The notes beneath the pieces are model-generated. The model was not told where the DNA came from. It searched no databases and saw only the letters and a program-made list of their open reading frames with translations. From Roseococcus sp. (GTDB lineage Bacteria; Pseudomonadota; Alphaproteobacteria; Acetobacterales; Acetobacteraceae): a DNA stretch of 48,645 nt. The stretch spans positions 1-48,645 of the forward strand of contig JAOAIK010000023.1 in assembly GCA_026414745.1 (NCBI GenBank), in the 5' to 3' direction. The translations under genes and the position numbers were made by a program. Every line of letters begins with the position of its first letter. Position 1 is the first letter of the stretch. Positions 34,895-42,855 of the stretch are shown piece after piece.

Positions 34895-35808
34895 TGCGCG
34901 TGCTGGTCACCGGCGGGCACGGCTTCATCGGCCGCGCCGCCTGCGCCCGCCTCGGGCGCGAGCACGCCGTCATCGCCGCCTCGCGCCGCGACGGGCTCGA
35001 CGTGACGCGGCCGGCCACGCTGGCCCCGGCGCTGGCAGGGGTGGAAGCGGTGGTGCATGCCGCCCTGGGCGGGCGGGCGGGCATCGTGGAGGGCACGGCC
35101 AAGCTGCTGGCCGCCATGCGCGCGGCGGGGGTGCGGCGCCTCGTGCATCTCAGCTCCGTCGCCGTCTATGGCGCGGCCGAGGGCGCGGTGCGCGAGGACA
35201 CGCCCCGCGCCCCGGCCGATTCCGGCTATGGGCGCTGGAAGGCCGAGGCCGAGGCGCTGGTCGAGGCCGCGCCCGGCCTCGAGGCGGTGATCCTGCGCCC
35301 CGCCCTGGTCTATGGCCCGGGCGACCCGCTCTGGGTCGGGCGGATGGCGCGGCGGCTCGCGGTCGGGGCGCTGGGGCCCATGGGGGCGGCGGGCGAGGGC
35401 CTCGCCGACCTCGTGCATGTGCGCGACGTGGCCGAGGCCATCGCCCTCGCCCTCACCGGGCCGGCTGGCGCCTACAATCTCGGCGGGCCGGAGCCGGTCT
35501 CCTGGAACGACTACCTGGCGCGGCTGGCCGCCGGGCTCGGTCTCGCGCCGCGGCCCCTCTCGCCGGCGGCGCTCGCCTGGCGGGCGCGGCTCGCCCTGCC
35601 GGTGAAGGCGCTGGCCCGCGCCATGCCGCCGCTCGCGCCGCTGCTGCCGGCGGCGCTGCGCGAGGCGCCGGGCGCGGGCGAGCTCGCCCTGTTCCGCCGC
35701 CGCGCCCGCTACCCCTGGGAGAAGGCGCAGGCCGCGCTGGGCTGGGCCCCGCGCATCGGCCTCGCGGCCGGCTTGGCGGAGAGCCTCGCGGCGCTGCGCG
35801 GAGCCTGA
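34894..35808 (+). CDS. NAD-dependent sugar epimerase/dehydratase
   Basis: A 304-aa extended short-chain dehydrogenase. The cofactor loop TGGHGFIG (G7, G10, G13) and catalytic Y112-x3-K116 (SGYGRWKAE) with the Ser of HLSSVAVYG are all present. It likely converts a nucleotide sugar for the adjoining glycosyltransferases; the exact sugar is not readable. It is coupled to the upstream GT2 (TGATG) and followed 5 nt later by a GT4-type gene. Confidence 0.9.
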   Translation: MRVLVTGGHGFIGRAACARLGREHAVIAASRRDGLDVTRPATLAPALAGVEAVVHAALGGRAGIVEGTAKLLAAMRAAGVRRLVHLSSVAVYGAAEGAVREDTPRAPADSGYGRWKAEAEALVEAAPGLEAVILRPALVYGPGDPLWVGRMARRLAVGALGPMGAAGEGLADLVHVRDVAEAIALALTGPAGAYNLGGPEPVSWNDYLARLAAGLGLAPRPLSPAALAWRARLALPVKALARAMPPLAPLLPAALREAPGAGELALFRRRARYPWEKAQAALGWAPRIGLAAGLAESLAALRGA

Positions 35809-35813
35809 GGCCG

Positions 35814-36833
35814 ATGCACTGGAAGATCGTCTATCCCTCGCAGCGCGGCGCGCGCATGCCCTGGATGACCGACCACATCCCGCCCGCGCGGCACGATTTC
35901 GAGCTGATCCCCGCCGACTACGCGCATGACCGTTCGCGCCCGCGCACCGATGCGCGGCAGTGGCTCGACTATCTGCGCCATGCCTGGCGCGGCTGGCGGG
36001 CGGCGACGCGCGATCCGCGCCAGCCGGTGGGCATCGTCACCGCCTTTCCGCAGCTTCCGGTCTTTCTCGGCCTGTTCAACCGCCTCACCGGCGGGCGGAG
36101 GCCCATCCTGTGCTGGAGCTTCAACCTGGGCCGCGCCTATGGCGGCTGGCGGGCGCGGCTGGCGCGCGCGGGGCTCGCGGGGGTGGGCCGGCTGGTGGTC
36201 CATTCGCGCCGCGAGGCGGAGAGCTACGCCGCGCTGCTCGGCCTGCCCAGGGAGCGCTTCGTCTTCCTCCCCTTCTCGGTCCGGCCGCTCGCGCCCTCCC
36301 TGCCCGAGGAGGAGGAGGCGCCCTTCGTCCTGGCCATGGGCACGGCGCGGCGCGACTACGCCACGCTGCTGCGGGCGCTGGCGCGGCTCGGCCTGCCCGG
36401 GGTGATCGTGGCCGGCCCGCATGCGCTGGAGGGGCTGGAGCTGCCCGCCCATGTGACGCTGCGCTCGAACCTGACGCTCGAGGACTGCCACGCCCTGGCG
36501 CAGCGCGCGCGCGTGAATGTGGTGCCGGTGGACAATGACAGCACCGCCTCGGGCCAGGTCACCATCGTGGAGACGATGATGCTGGGCCGCCCCGTGGTCG
36601 CGACCCGCTGCATCGGCAGCGAGGACTACGTGACCGAGGGCGAGACGGGGCTGCTGGTGCCGCCGCGCGACGCCGAGGCGCTGGCCGCGGCCATCCTGCG
36701 CCTGTGGGAGGACGCGGCCCTGCGCCGGCGGCTGGGCGCGGCGGCGCGCGCCCATGCGCTGCGCCACTTCACCTTCGAGGCGAGCGCCGCCCCCCTGGCG
36801 GCGGAGCTGGACCGGCTGGCGCGCGGGGAGTGA
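35814..36833 (+). CDS. GT-B glycosyltransferase (GT1/GT4 type)
   Basis: A 339-aa GT-B protein. The C-terminal nucleotide-sugar domain has the E-x7-E pattern (ASGQVTIVETMMLGRPVVAT) and TEGETGLLVPPRDAEALAAAI. The N-terminal half is short for the family but complete. It is third in the plus-strand GT2-epimerase-GT4 unit. The TGA is the first base triplet of a hairpin-array element, so the element may have provided the stop. No signal or membrane segment. Confidence 0.9.
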   Translation: MHWKIVYPSQRGARMPWMTDHIPPARHDFELIPADYAHDRSRPRTDARQWLDYLRHAWRGWRAATRDPRQPVGIVTAFPQLPVFLGLFNRLTGGRRPILCWSFNLGRAYGGWRARLARAGLAGVGRLVVHSRREAESYAALLGLPRERFVFLPFSVRPLAPSLPEEEEAPFVLAMGTARRDYATLLRALARLGLPGVIVAGPHALEGLELPAHVTLRSNLTLEDCHALAQRARVNVVPVDNDSTASGQVTIVETMMLGRPVVATRCIGSEDYVTEGETGLLVPPRDAEALAAAILRLWEDAALRRRLGAAARAHALRHFTFEASAAPLAAELDRLARGE

Positions 36834-36980
36834 TACCAGATCCCGCGGATCGTGACCGATCCGCCCTCAGACGCCGGCGCGCACATGCGCGCGCTTGGCT
36901 CCGCCGCATCTGCGGCGGCGCCCGTTCGGGCGCTCGCCCGCCTCCGGCGGGCGCAGGTCACGATTCATGGGAACCGGTAT
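36833..36980. repeat. Palindromic intergenic element with 25-bp ends and four internal hairpins
   Basis: Imperfect 25-bp inverted ends (36833-36857 and 36956-36980; 20 of 25 match) bracket four hairpins in a row: GCGCGC-ACAT-GCGCGC (36877-36892), CCGCCGCA-TC-TGCGGCGG (36901-36918), GCGCCCG-TT-CGGGCGC (36918-36933) and GCCCGCC-TCC-GGCGGGC (36936-36952). It fills the gap between convergent genes, which suits a bidirectional terminator. Its size and symmetry are those of a REP/MITE-like repeat. Confidence 0.75.
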
Positions 36981-36983
36981 GAT

Positions 36984-37931
36984 TCACCCCTCCCGCACGA
37001 AATCGAGCCCCGTGCCGATGCCGAGCTTGCCCAGCCCCTTCGCCACGCCGAAGCGGTGGCGCATGCGCCGCGCGGGCGGCGCGCCCCGCGCCAGCGCCCA
37101 GAGCGCGCCATGCACCGCCACCTGCCCCAGCCCGATGCCCCAGACCGCGAGCCGCGTCAGCGCCGGGTGCCGTGCGTGCATGACGCGGAAGATCGCCCCG
37201 TGCCGGGCGCTGCGCGCCAGGCGCGCGCGCATGTAGTCGGCCGAGAGGCGGCCGGCGAGGTTCATCTCCACCACCCTCGCCGAGGGGCACCAGAGGAAGC
37301 GCCGCCCCTGCCGCGCCAGCCGGAACAGCAGCTCCGTGTCCTCGCCGCCGGCGCGGCCGAGCACCTCGTCGAAGGGGGCGGGGCCGGCGAGGCAGGTGGC
37401 GCGGCGCATCATGGAGTTGCCCGCGCCCATGCCGCGCCCGCCGCCATGCCACCAGGCGAGCGGGTCGAGCACCGCGCCCTCGGGCAGGCCGAGATCGGTG
37501 CGGAAATAGTGGCCCTCGGGGTCCCATTCCGGCGGCGCGCCGGTTTCGTAGGCGGGCTCCTTCGGCCCGAAGCTGGCATCGGCGCCGCTGCGCTCCAGCA
37601 GGGCGAGATGCGCGGCGAGGCAGCCGGGCTCGGGCGCCTCGTCGTCGTCGATGAAGGCGATGTAGCGGCCGCGCGCCGCCGCCACGCCGCGGTTGCGCGC
37701 GGCGGCGATGTTGCGGTGCGGGGCGGCGGCCACATGCACCGCGCCGAAGCGCGCCGCCAGCGCGCGCGCGGGCGAATCGGGGTGGTTGTCGGCCACCACG
37801 ATCTCGGGCGCCTCGCCCCCGGGCAGGCGCTGCGCGGCGAGCGCGGCGAGGGTGCGCTCCAGCAGCGCCATCCGGTCGAAGCAGGGAACGACGGCGCTCG
37901 CCGTCACCGGCGTGTCGGGGGCGGGGCTCAT
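36984..37931 (-). CDS. Glycosyltransferase family 2 (second paralogue)
   Basis: A 315-aa GT-A protein with ASAVVPCFDRM at the N-terminus, VVADNHPDS, and the DDD motif at 95-97 (FIDDDEAP). GGEDTELLFRLARQG is the acceptor-side block. It has the same D-P-E-G-x-x-F...GLPEGA insert as the 33.9 kb protein. The C-terminus is hydrophobic and basic, possibly membrane-associated. It is third in a minus-strand flippase-GT-GT2 unit, with a 6-nt gap from the GT gene upstream. Confidence 0.91.
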   Translation of the reverse strand: MSPAPDTPVTASAVVPCFDRMALLERTLAALAAQRLPGGEAPEIVVADNHPDSPARALAARFGAVHVAAAPHRNIAAARNRGVAAARGRYIAFIDDDEAPEPGCLAAHLALLERSGADASFGPKEPAYETGAPPEWDPEGHYFRTDLGLPEGAVLDPLAWWHGGGRGMGAGNSMMRRATCLAGPAPFDEVLGRAGGEDTELLFRLARQGRRFLWCPSARVVEMNLAGRLSADYMRARLARSARHGAIFRVMHARHPALTRLAVWGIGLGQVAVHGALWALARGAPPARRMRHRFGVAKGLGKLGIGTGLDFVREG

Positions 37932-37937
37932 CGGGGC

Positions 37938-38873
37938 TCACCACTCCATCAGGCTGCGGCGGAGGAACAGGCCGATCACCCGGGCGATTCGCCGCTCCAG
38001 GCGTTTGCGCCGCCACTCCCAGGGGGTGAAGGAGCGGATCGGCCCCTCCGCGTAGCGCCAGAAGGCGCGCTCGGCGTGGTCGGGCTGGAAGCCCTTCAGC
38101 GCGTCGCGGATGTGCCGGCGTCGCCAGGGCTTCTCGAAGATCATCGTGTGTCCGAGGATATGCGTGAAGGGAAAGCGGCCCAGCGCCTCCACGCCGAGGA
38201 AGCGGTAGGGCGCCTCGCTCGCCATCAGCGCCGCGTTCAGCACGTCCTGGTCGGCGCGGGAGAACTCGGGCCACTCCGCCTCGTCCCTGAGGCGCGAGAG
38301 GTCGGCGCCTCTCGCTTCCCTCTGGCGCAGCAGCGCCTGCCAGACGTCCAGGAAGGCGAGATGCGGGCGCGGCACGCCGAGGAAGCCGGCATTGGCGTAG
38401 CCGGTCACCTCGCGACAGGCGAAGCCGGCCTCCGCCGCCAGGGCGCGCCAGGCATCGCGGAAGGCGTGGCAGGGCGGCATGAAGGTGTCCGCCACGTCCA
38501 GCGCCGCCAGCACGCCGCCCGCCGCCCAGCGGGGAAAATGCGCCCAGGGCCCCATCACCACCACATCGGCGTCGAAATACCAGGCGCGCTCCGCCTCGGG
38601 GCAGTGCCGCGTCAACGCCTCGCGCAGCAGATGCGGCTTGAGGTTCGTCAGGTGCCAGCCGGCCGGCACCGGCAGCAGGCGCAGATCGAGCCCGGGCGGC
38701 AGGGGGCCGGCGGTCCAGGCGGGCGCCGGGCCGCGATGGCCGACCAGCACGGTCCCCGTGAAGCCGTTCCGGAGCAGCGAGTTGATCAGCGCCGCGACGC
38801 CGTGGAAATAGCTGCCCTCGGCCAGCACGCACACCACGTCGGGCCCGCCGGCCCTGCGCGCCGCGCCCGTCAT
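37938..38873 (-). CDS. Putative glycosyltransferase with DxD motif
   Basis: A 311-aa protein with a nucleotide-sugar-binding style N-terminus (DVVCVLAEGSYFHGVAALINSLL) and an AWYFDADVVVMGPW segment with D101-x-D103, typical of GT8-like retaining transferases. The C-terminal part (PFTHILGHTMIFEKPWRRR) lacks a domain I can name. It lies between the flippase (ATGA overlap) and the GT2 gene, which fits a sugar-transfer job. Family placement moderately sure. Confidence 0.78.
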   Translation of the reverse strand: MTGAARRAGGPDVVCVLAEGSYFHGVAALINSLLRNGFTGTVLVGHRGPAPAWTAGPLPPGLDLRLLPVPAGWHLTNLKPHLLREALTRHCPEAERAWYFDADVVVMGPWAHFPRWAAGGVLAALDVADTFMPPCHAFRDAWRALAAEAGFACREVTGYANAGFLGVPRPHLAFLDVWQALLRQREARGADLSRLRDEAEWPEFSRADQDVLNAALMASEAPYRFLGVEALGRFPFTHILGHTMIFEKPWRRRHIRDALKGFQPDHAERAFWRYAEGPIRSFTPWEWRRKRLERRIARVIGLFLRRSLMEW

Positions 38874-40138
38874 GCGCCGCTCCGCCCGGGCAGCAGGCGC
38901 CGCAGAAGGAGCCAGACCGCCCCCGCCGCCGCGGCGACGACGAGGCTGCGCGCCACGGCGGCCCCCTCCGCCCCCGCCCAGGGCACCACCGCCCCGCACA
39001 GCAGCAGGGTGAGCGCCAGCGAGGCGCCGACCAGAAGCAGGCGCACCGGCTGCAGCCGCGTCGCGCTCAGCACATCCGCGCCCAGCGCGAACAGGGCCTG
39101 CGTCAGCGGCAGCAGGCAGAGCAGGCGCAGCAGCAGCGGCAGATCCTCATAGCCGGGCCCGAGCAGCAGCGGCACGAGATCGGCGAAGGCCAGCACGCCC
39201 AGCGCCGCGGCGAGGCCGAGGCCCAGCGTCACCGGCCGCACCCGCCGCGCATAGTCCAGGCTGCTGCCACGATCCGCCTCCCCCAGCCGGAACAGCCGGC
39301 CATAGACCGCATAGCCCAGCGCGCGCATGGGCAGCAGCAGGGTGCCGATGATGCGCGCCGCCGCCGCGTAGTGCCCCGCCGCCACCGGCCCCGCCAGGGC
39401 GAGCACCAGCGGCTTGTCGAGATCGGCCGCGGCGGCGGTCAGCGTCGCCTCCGCGGCGAAGGCCGCGCCGTCGCGCCACTCCGAGGGCCAGGCGGGAAAG
39501 CGCGGCGCGCCGTGGTCGCGCAGCACCAGCGCGAGGCAGGCCGCCGCGCCCAGCAGCGCCGAGGCGGCATACCACCAGGCCCAGGCCTGCAGCGTCAGCG
39601 CCCCCGGCATCAGCCCCGCCAGCGCGATCGCGCCGCAGCGCGTGGCGCTCATCGCCACCATGGCGAGGCTCTGCCGCCGCGCCGCGCCGGTGGCGAGATA
39701 GACCGCGGAGCACAGGTTGGCCACGCGGCCCAGCAGAAGATCCGCCGCCAGGATGGCGCAGAGGGCGAGCGGCCCGAGGCCGGAGAGCCCGATGGCCGGC
39801 AGCAGCCACAGGAACAGCGCCGCAAGCGGCAGACCGGTGAGCATGATGGCCGTGAGCCCCGCGCCGAAGGCCCGCGGCATCGCCGCCGCATCGCCCGCCG
39901 TGCGGCGGATCAGCAGCTGCTCGCAGCCCGGCCCGGCGAGGTAGGAGGCCGCGACGGTCACCGCCGTCAGCCCCACGAACAGACCATAGCCCTCGGGGCC
40001 GAGGAAGCGCAGCGCCAGCAGCAGCCAGCCCACCTGCAGCAGAAGCTGTACCGAGAAGCCGCCGAACAGGATGCCGCCATCCCGCGCCAGGGCGCGCTCG
40101 GGGAGGAGCCGCGTGAGCCGCGCGCGCCAGCCGCTCAT
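38870..40138 (-). CDS. Polysaccharide flippase (Wzx/MATE-like)
   Basis: A 422-aa integral membrane protein with about 12 hydrophobic helices, of the lipopolysaccharide/oligosaccharide flippase group: GGILFGGFSVQLLLQVGWLLLALRFLGPEGYGLFV is the usual N-terminal block. It moves lipid-linked repeat units across the inner membrane. The start is the Met in ...HMSGWRARLTR; a longer TTG-started frame adds an Arg-rich leader with no ribosome site. It is first in the minus-strand unit with two glycosyltransferases. Confidence 0.88.
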   Translation of the reverse strand: MSGWRARLTRLLPERALARDGGILFGGFSVQLLLQVGWLLLALRFLGPEGYGLFVGLTAVTVAASYLAGPGCEQLLIRRTAGDAAAMPRAFGAGLTAIMLTGLPLAALFLWLLPAIGLSGLGPLALCAILAADLLLGRVANLCSAVYLATGAARRQSLAMVAMSATRCGAIALAGLMPGALTLQAWAWWYAASALLGAAACLALVLRDHGAPRFPAWPSEWRDGAAFAAEATLTAAAADLDKPLVLALAGPVAAGHYAAAARIIGTLLLPMRALGYAVYGRLFRLGEADRGSSLDYARRVRPVTLGLGLAAALGVLAFADLVPLLLGPGYEDLPLLLRLLCLLPLTQALFALGADVLSATRLQPVRLLLVGASLALTLLLCGAVVPWAGAEGAAVARSLVVAAAAGAVWLLLRRLLPGRSGA

Positions 40139-40160
40139 GTGGGCGCGACGGCGCGACGCG

Positions 40161-40176
40161 CGGCGCCTGGGCGCCG
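40161..40176. repeat. Hairpin in the Wzx / Wzz divergent region
   Basis: CGGCGCC-TG-GGCGCCG is a perfect 7-bp stem with a 2-nt loop, 22 nt upstream of the flippase start. The rest of the 218-nt divergent region (40139-40356) must hold both promoters, but no convincing -35/-10 pair was found. Confidence 0.4.
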
Positions 40177-40356
40177 AAAGAGGCAAAAGGCCGGAGTCAC
40201 GCCCCAAGGCTAGCCCGGCTCGCCCCGTGCCGCGAGATCCCCGGCCGCGGCGCTTTGCGCGGCGTGGCGGCTTCCGTCATGTTGCGCCGGCGCATAGGGG
40301 CGAAAGCGGGAGCGGCTGCCGGCATGACCGGATCTGCAGTGGACGAGAGGGCGAGC

Positions 40357-42516
40357 ATGGCACGGCTTCCGCCGCCCCTGCGCGCGCCTCCGGCCGCCCC
40401 GCCGCCCGCCCCCGGCCTGCTGGCCCTCGCCGCGGCGCGGATCACGCCCGCGCAGCTCCTCGTCACCGCCTGGCTGCGGCGGCGCGCGCTGCTGCTCGCC
40501 CTGCTGCTGCCCGCCGCCGGGGGGATCGCCCTCGCCGCCACCCGCGCCCCCGTGTTCCAGGCGGAGATGGCGATGCTCGTGCAGGTCAGCCGCGAGGCGC
40601 TGGGCGGGCAGGACATCGCCGGGCTCGGGCCGATGGTGATGTCGGTCGAGCAGCTGAAGGTGGTGCGCGCGGAGATGGAGATCGCCACCAGCGCCCCCGT
40701 GCTGCGCGCCGCCGCCGAGCGGCTGGGCCCGGCGACCGTGCTGCCCGGCCTCGATGCGCCGCCGCGCTGGCCCTGGCAGCGCGCGCCCGAGCCCGAGGCG
40801 CGCCTCGCCCTCGCCGCCGAGGCGCTGGGCCGGCTGGTGAAGGCGGAGACCGAGCCCGCCACCAACATCCTGCGCCTCACCGCCCGGGCCACCGACCGCG
40901 AGCGCGCCATCGCCCTGGTGCGCGCGGTGGGCGAGGCCTATCTGCGCCAGCGTGGCGCCGTGCTCGCCGAGGGCTCGGCCCGGCTGCTGGGCGAGGATCT
41001 CGGCCGCCAGGCGGCCGAGCTGCGCGAGCTGGAGCGGCAGATCGCCGCCGCCAAGCTGCGCTTCGAGGTGACCGACCTCGCGCAGGACATCACCCTCGCC
41101 GCCAACCGCCTGGATGGGCTGCTGCTGCGCGAGAACGCGCTGCGCGAGCAGCGCGCCGCGGCCGAGGCGCAGCTCGCCGCCGGCCGCCAGGCCCTCGCCG
41201 CCCTGCCCGAGCGCGTCTTCGCCGGCAGCGACGCCGCCACCGCCGGGCCGAACGACGACATCCGCAACACCCTCGCGCGGCTGCTGCAGGAGCGCGAGCA
41301 CCTGCTGCGCCACTACGCACCGGGAGACCCGCTGCTGCGCGACCTCGAGGGGCGCATCGCCATCGCGCGGCAGACCCTGGCGCAGAGCGGCTTCGCCACC
41401 CGGCGCGAGATGCGCAACCCCGCCTGGGACCAGCTCAACGCCCGCGTGGCGCAGCTCCAGGTCGAGGCGGAATCCCTCGGCCGGCAGCTCGAGGAGGTGC
41501 GCCGCCTGCGCGCCGAGGCCGAGCAGCGCCGGGCCACGCTGCTCACCGCCGAGACGGTGCTGCGCGACCTGATCCGCCGGCGCGACGCGCTGGAAGGGAT
41601 CCTGCGCACCTTCACCACGCGCGAGGCCGGGGTCCGGCTGGAGGAGGATGCCCGGCGCTCGGGCGCGACCGCGGTGCAGGTGGTGCAGCCGCCCACCGCG
41701 CCGCTGGAGGGCATCAGCCGCGCGCCGCTCTTCGCCGCCGCGGGCCTGGCGGGCGGGATGACCGTCTCGGGCGGGCTGCTCCTGCTGCTGGCGGCGACGC
41801 GGCGCAGCCTCGTCACCCGCGCCGAGGCGCGCGAGACGCTGGGCCTGCCCGCGCTGGCCGGCTTCGCGCCGCTTGGCGCCACGGCGCGCGAGGAGCGGGC
41901 GCTGGCCGACCTTGCGGCGCTGCTGCTCGATGCGCGGCGCACGCCCGGCGAGGGCGCCGCCGTGCTGCTGCTGCCCGCCGGCGAGGGCGCGGACGAGCGC
42001 CAGCTCCTCGCCCGGGCCCTGGCGGTGGAGGCCGGTGCCCGCGCCCGCCGCCCCACCCTGCTGCTCGACCTCGAGACCGACGGGGCGGCGCATCTGCGCG
42101 CCCTGGGCGGCGCGCCCGAGCCGGTGGAGGAGCGCGTGCCCGGCCATGTGCTGGCCTTCCCCACCGGCTGCGAGACGCTCTGGGTGGCCCATGAGTCGCA
42201 GCACTCGCATCTGACCGATCCCCACGCCGCCCTGGCCGAGGCGGAGCGGCTGCTCGCCCTGCTGCGGCGCGAGTTCGACCTGATCCTGATGGTCGGCGGG
42301 CCGTCGCGGGAGAGCTACGTGTTGCGGCGGCTCGCGGCGCTCGCGGACGCCACGGTGCCGGTGGTGAACGCGGGCACGACCACCCTGCCCGCGGCGCGGG
42401 CAACGGTGGAGGCGCTGCGGGCCGCCGGAGCGGCGTTGCCCGGCTTCGTCTTCACCGGCGAGGCGCCGGTGCTGCCGCCCCGCCTCGCGCGGCTGGCCGG
42501 GCTCGAGGCGGCCTGA
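40357..42516 (+). CDS. Chain-length determinant (Wzz) with degenerate tyrosine-kinase-like domain
   Basis: A 719-aa polysaccharide co-polymerase. A first membrane helix (about 44-62) is followed by a Wzz domain, a long coiled coil (LRELERQIAAAKLRFE..., residues 220-430), and a second helix (about 458-482). The C-terminal P-loop-like domain resembles BY-kinases, but the Walker A that should read GEGKST is GEGADE (around 541), while Walker A' LLLDLE (about 569) is kept. It is therefore probably not an ATP-dependent kinase. The start has GAGAGGG upstream; an earlier Met at 40324 has none. The TGA is the first codon of a TGATACCAG element. Confidence 0.85.
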   Translation: MARLPPPLRAPPAAPPPAPGLLALAAARITPAQLLVTAWLRRRALLLALLLPAAGGIALAATRAPVFQAEMAMLVQVSREALGGQDIAGLGPMVMSVEQLKVVRAEMEIATSAPVLRAAAERLGPATVLPGLDAPPRWPWQRAPEPEARLALAAEALGRLVKAETEPATNILRLTARATDRERAIALVRAVGEAYLRQRGAVLAEGSARLLGEDLGRQAAELRELERQIAAAKLRFEVTDLAQDITLAANRLDGLLLRENALREQRAAAEAQLAAGRQALAALPERVFAGSDAATAGPNDDIRNTLARLLQEREHLLRHYAPGDPLLRDLEGRIAIARQTLAQSGFATRREMRNPAWDQLNARVAQLQVEAESLGRQLEEVRRLRAEAEQRRATLLTAETVLRDLIRRRDALEGILRTFTTREAGVRLEEDARRSGATAVQVVQPPTAPLEGISRAPLFAAAGLAGGMTVSGGLLLLLAATRRSLVTRAEARETLGLPALAGFAPLGATAREERALADLAALLLDARRTPGEGAAVLLLPAGEGADERQLLARALAVEAGARARRPTLLLDLETDGAAHLRALGGAPEPVEERVPGHVLAFPTGCETLWVAHESQHSHLTDPHAALAEAERLLALLRREFDLILMVGGPSRESYVLRRLAALADATVPVVNAGTTTLPAARATVEALRAAGAALPGFVFTGEAPVLPPRLARLAGLEAA

Positions 42517-42855
42517 TACCAGGTGCACGACGTCCCAACCCTGCGGCCCGCGGTCTGTGCCGCGACGCCATGGCGGCCGGAAGGCCGCCGCACGGCGACG
42601 GGACCCATGGCGGCGTGCCGCCATGGGCGCCCGACCGAGGGGCGCGACGGTGACACCCTCGTGCGCATGGCATGAGACGGGCGGCATGACATGCCGCCCG
42701 CAGCGGGGGCAGGGTTCGCGCCCCCCGACGCGCGGGACCGCATCGGGGGCCCGGCGTGGCGGCTGCGCGCCGCAACAGGGGGATGCCTGCGGCCGCTCCG
42801 CCTTCCCACGGGTCGAAGACGGCGGCCGCTGGTCTGAGCGGCCGGCCCCCCCGCC
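42517..42855. repeat. Gene-free hairpin-array region
   Basis: This 339-nt gap between convergent genes has no plausible ORF. It starts with TACCAGG right after TGA, as at 36.8 kb. It holds GGCGGCC-GGAA-GGCCGCC (42572-42589), an 11-bp perfect repeat CCCATGGCGGC-GT-GCCGCCATGGG (42604-42627), a 10-bp repeat CGGGCGGCAT-GAC-ATGCCGCCCG (42678-42700) and CGGCCGCT-GGTCTG-AGCGGCCG (42823-42844), the last just past the BMP-protein stop and probably its terminator. No 25-bp inverted end like that of the first element is seen. Confidence 0.65.

Noticed and set aside
36833..36980. CRISPR array
   Set aside because: The hairpins are different from each other and unspaced by unique spacers; it is one palindromic element.
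42541..42840. Small ORFs in both strands of the gene-free region
   Set aside because: They read through perfect hairpins, lack ribosome sites, and have compositions unlike neighbouring genes.
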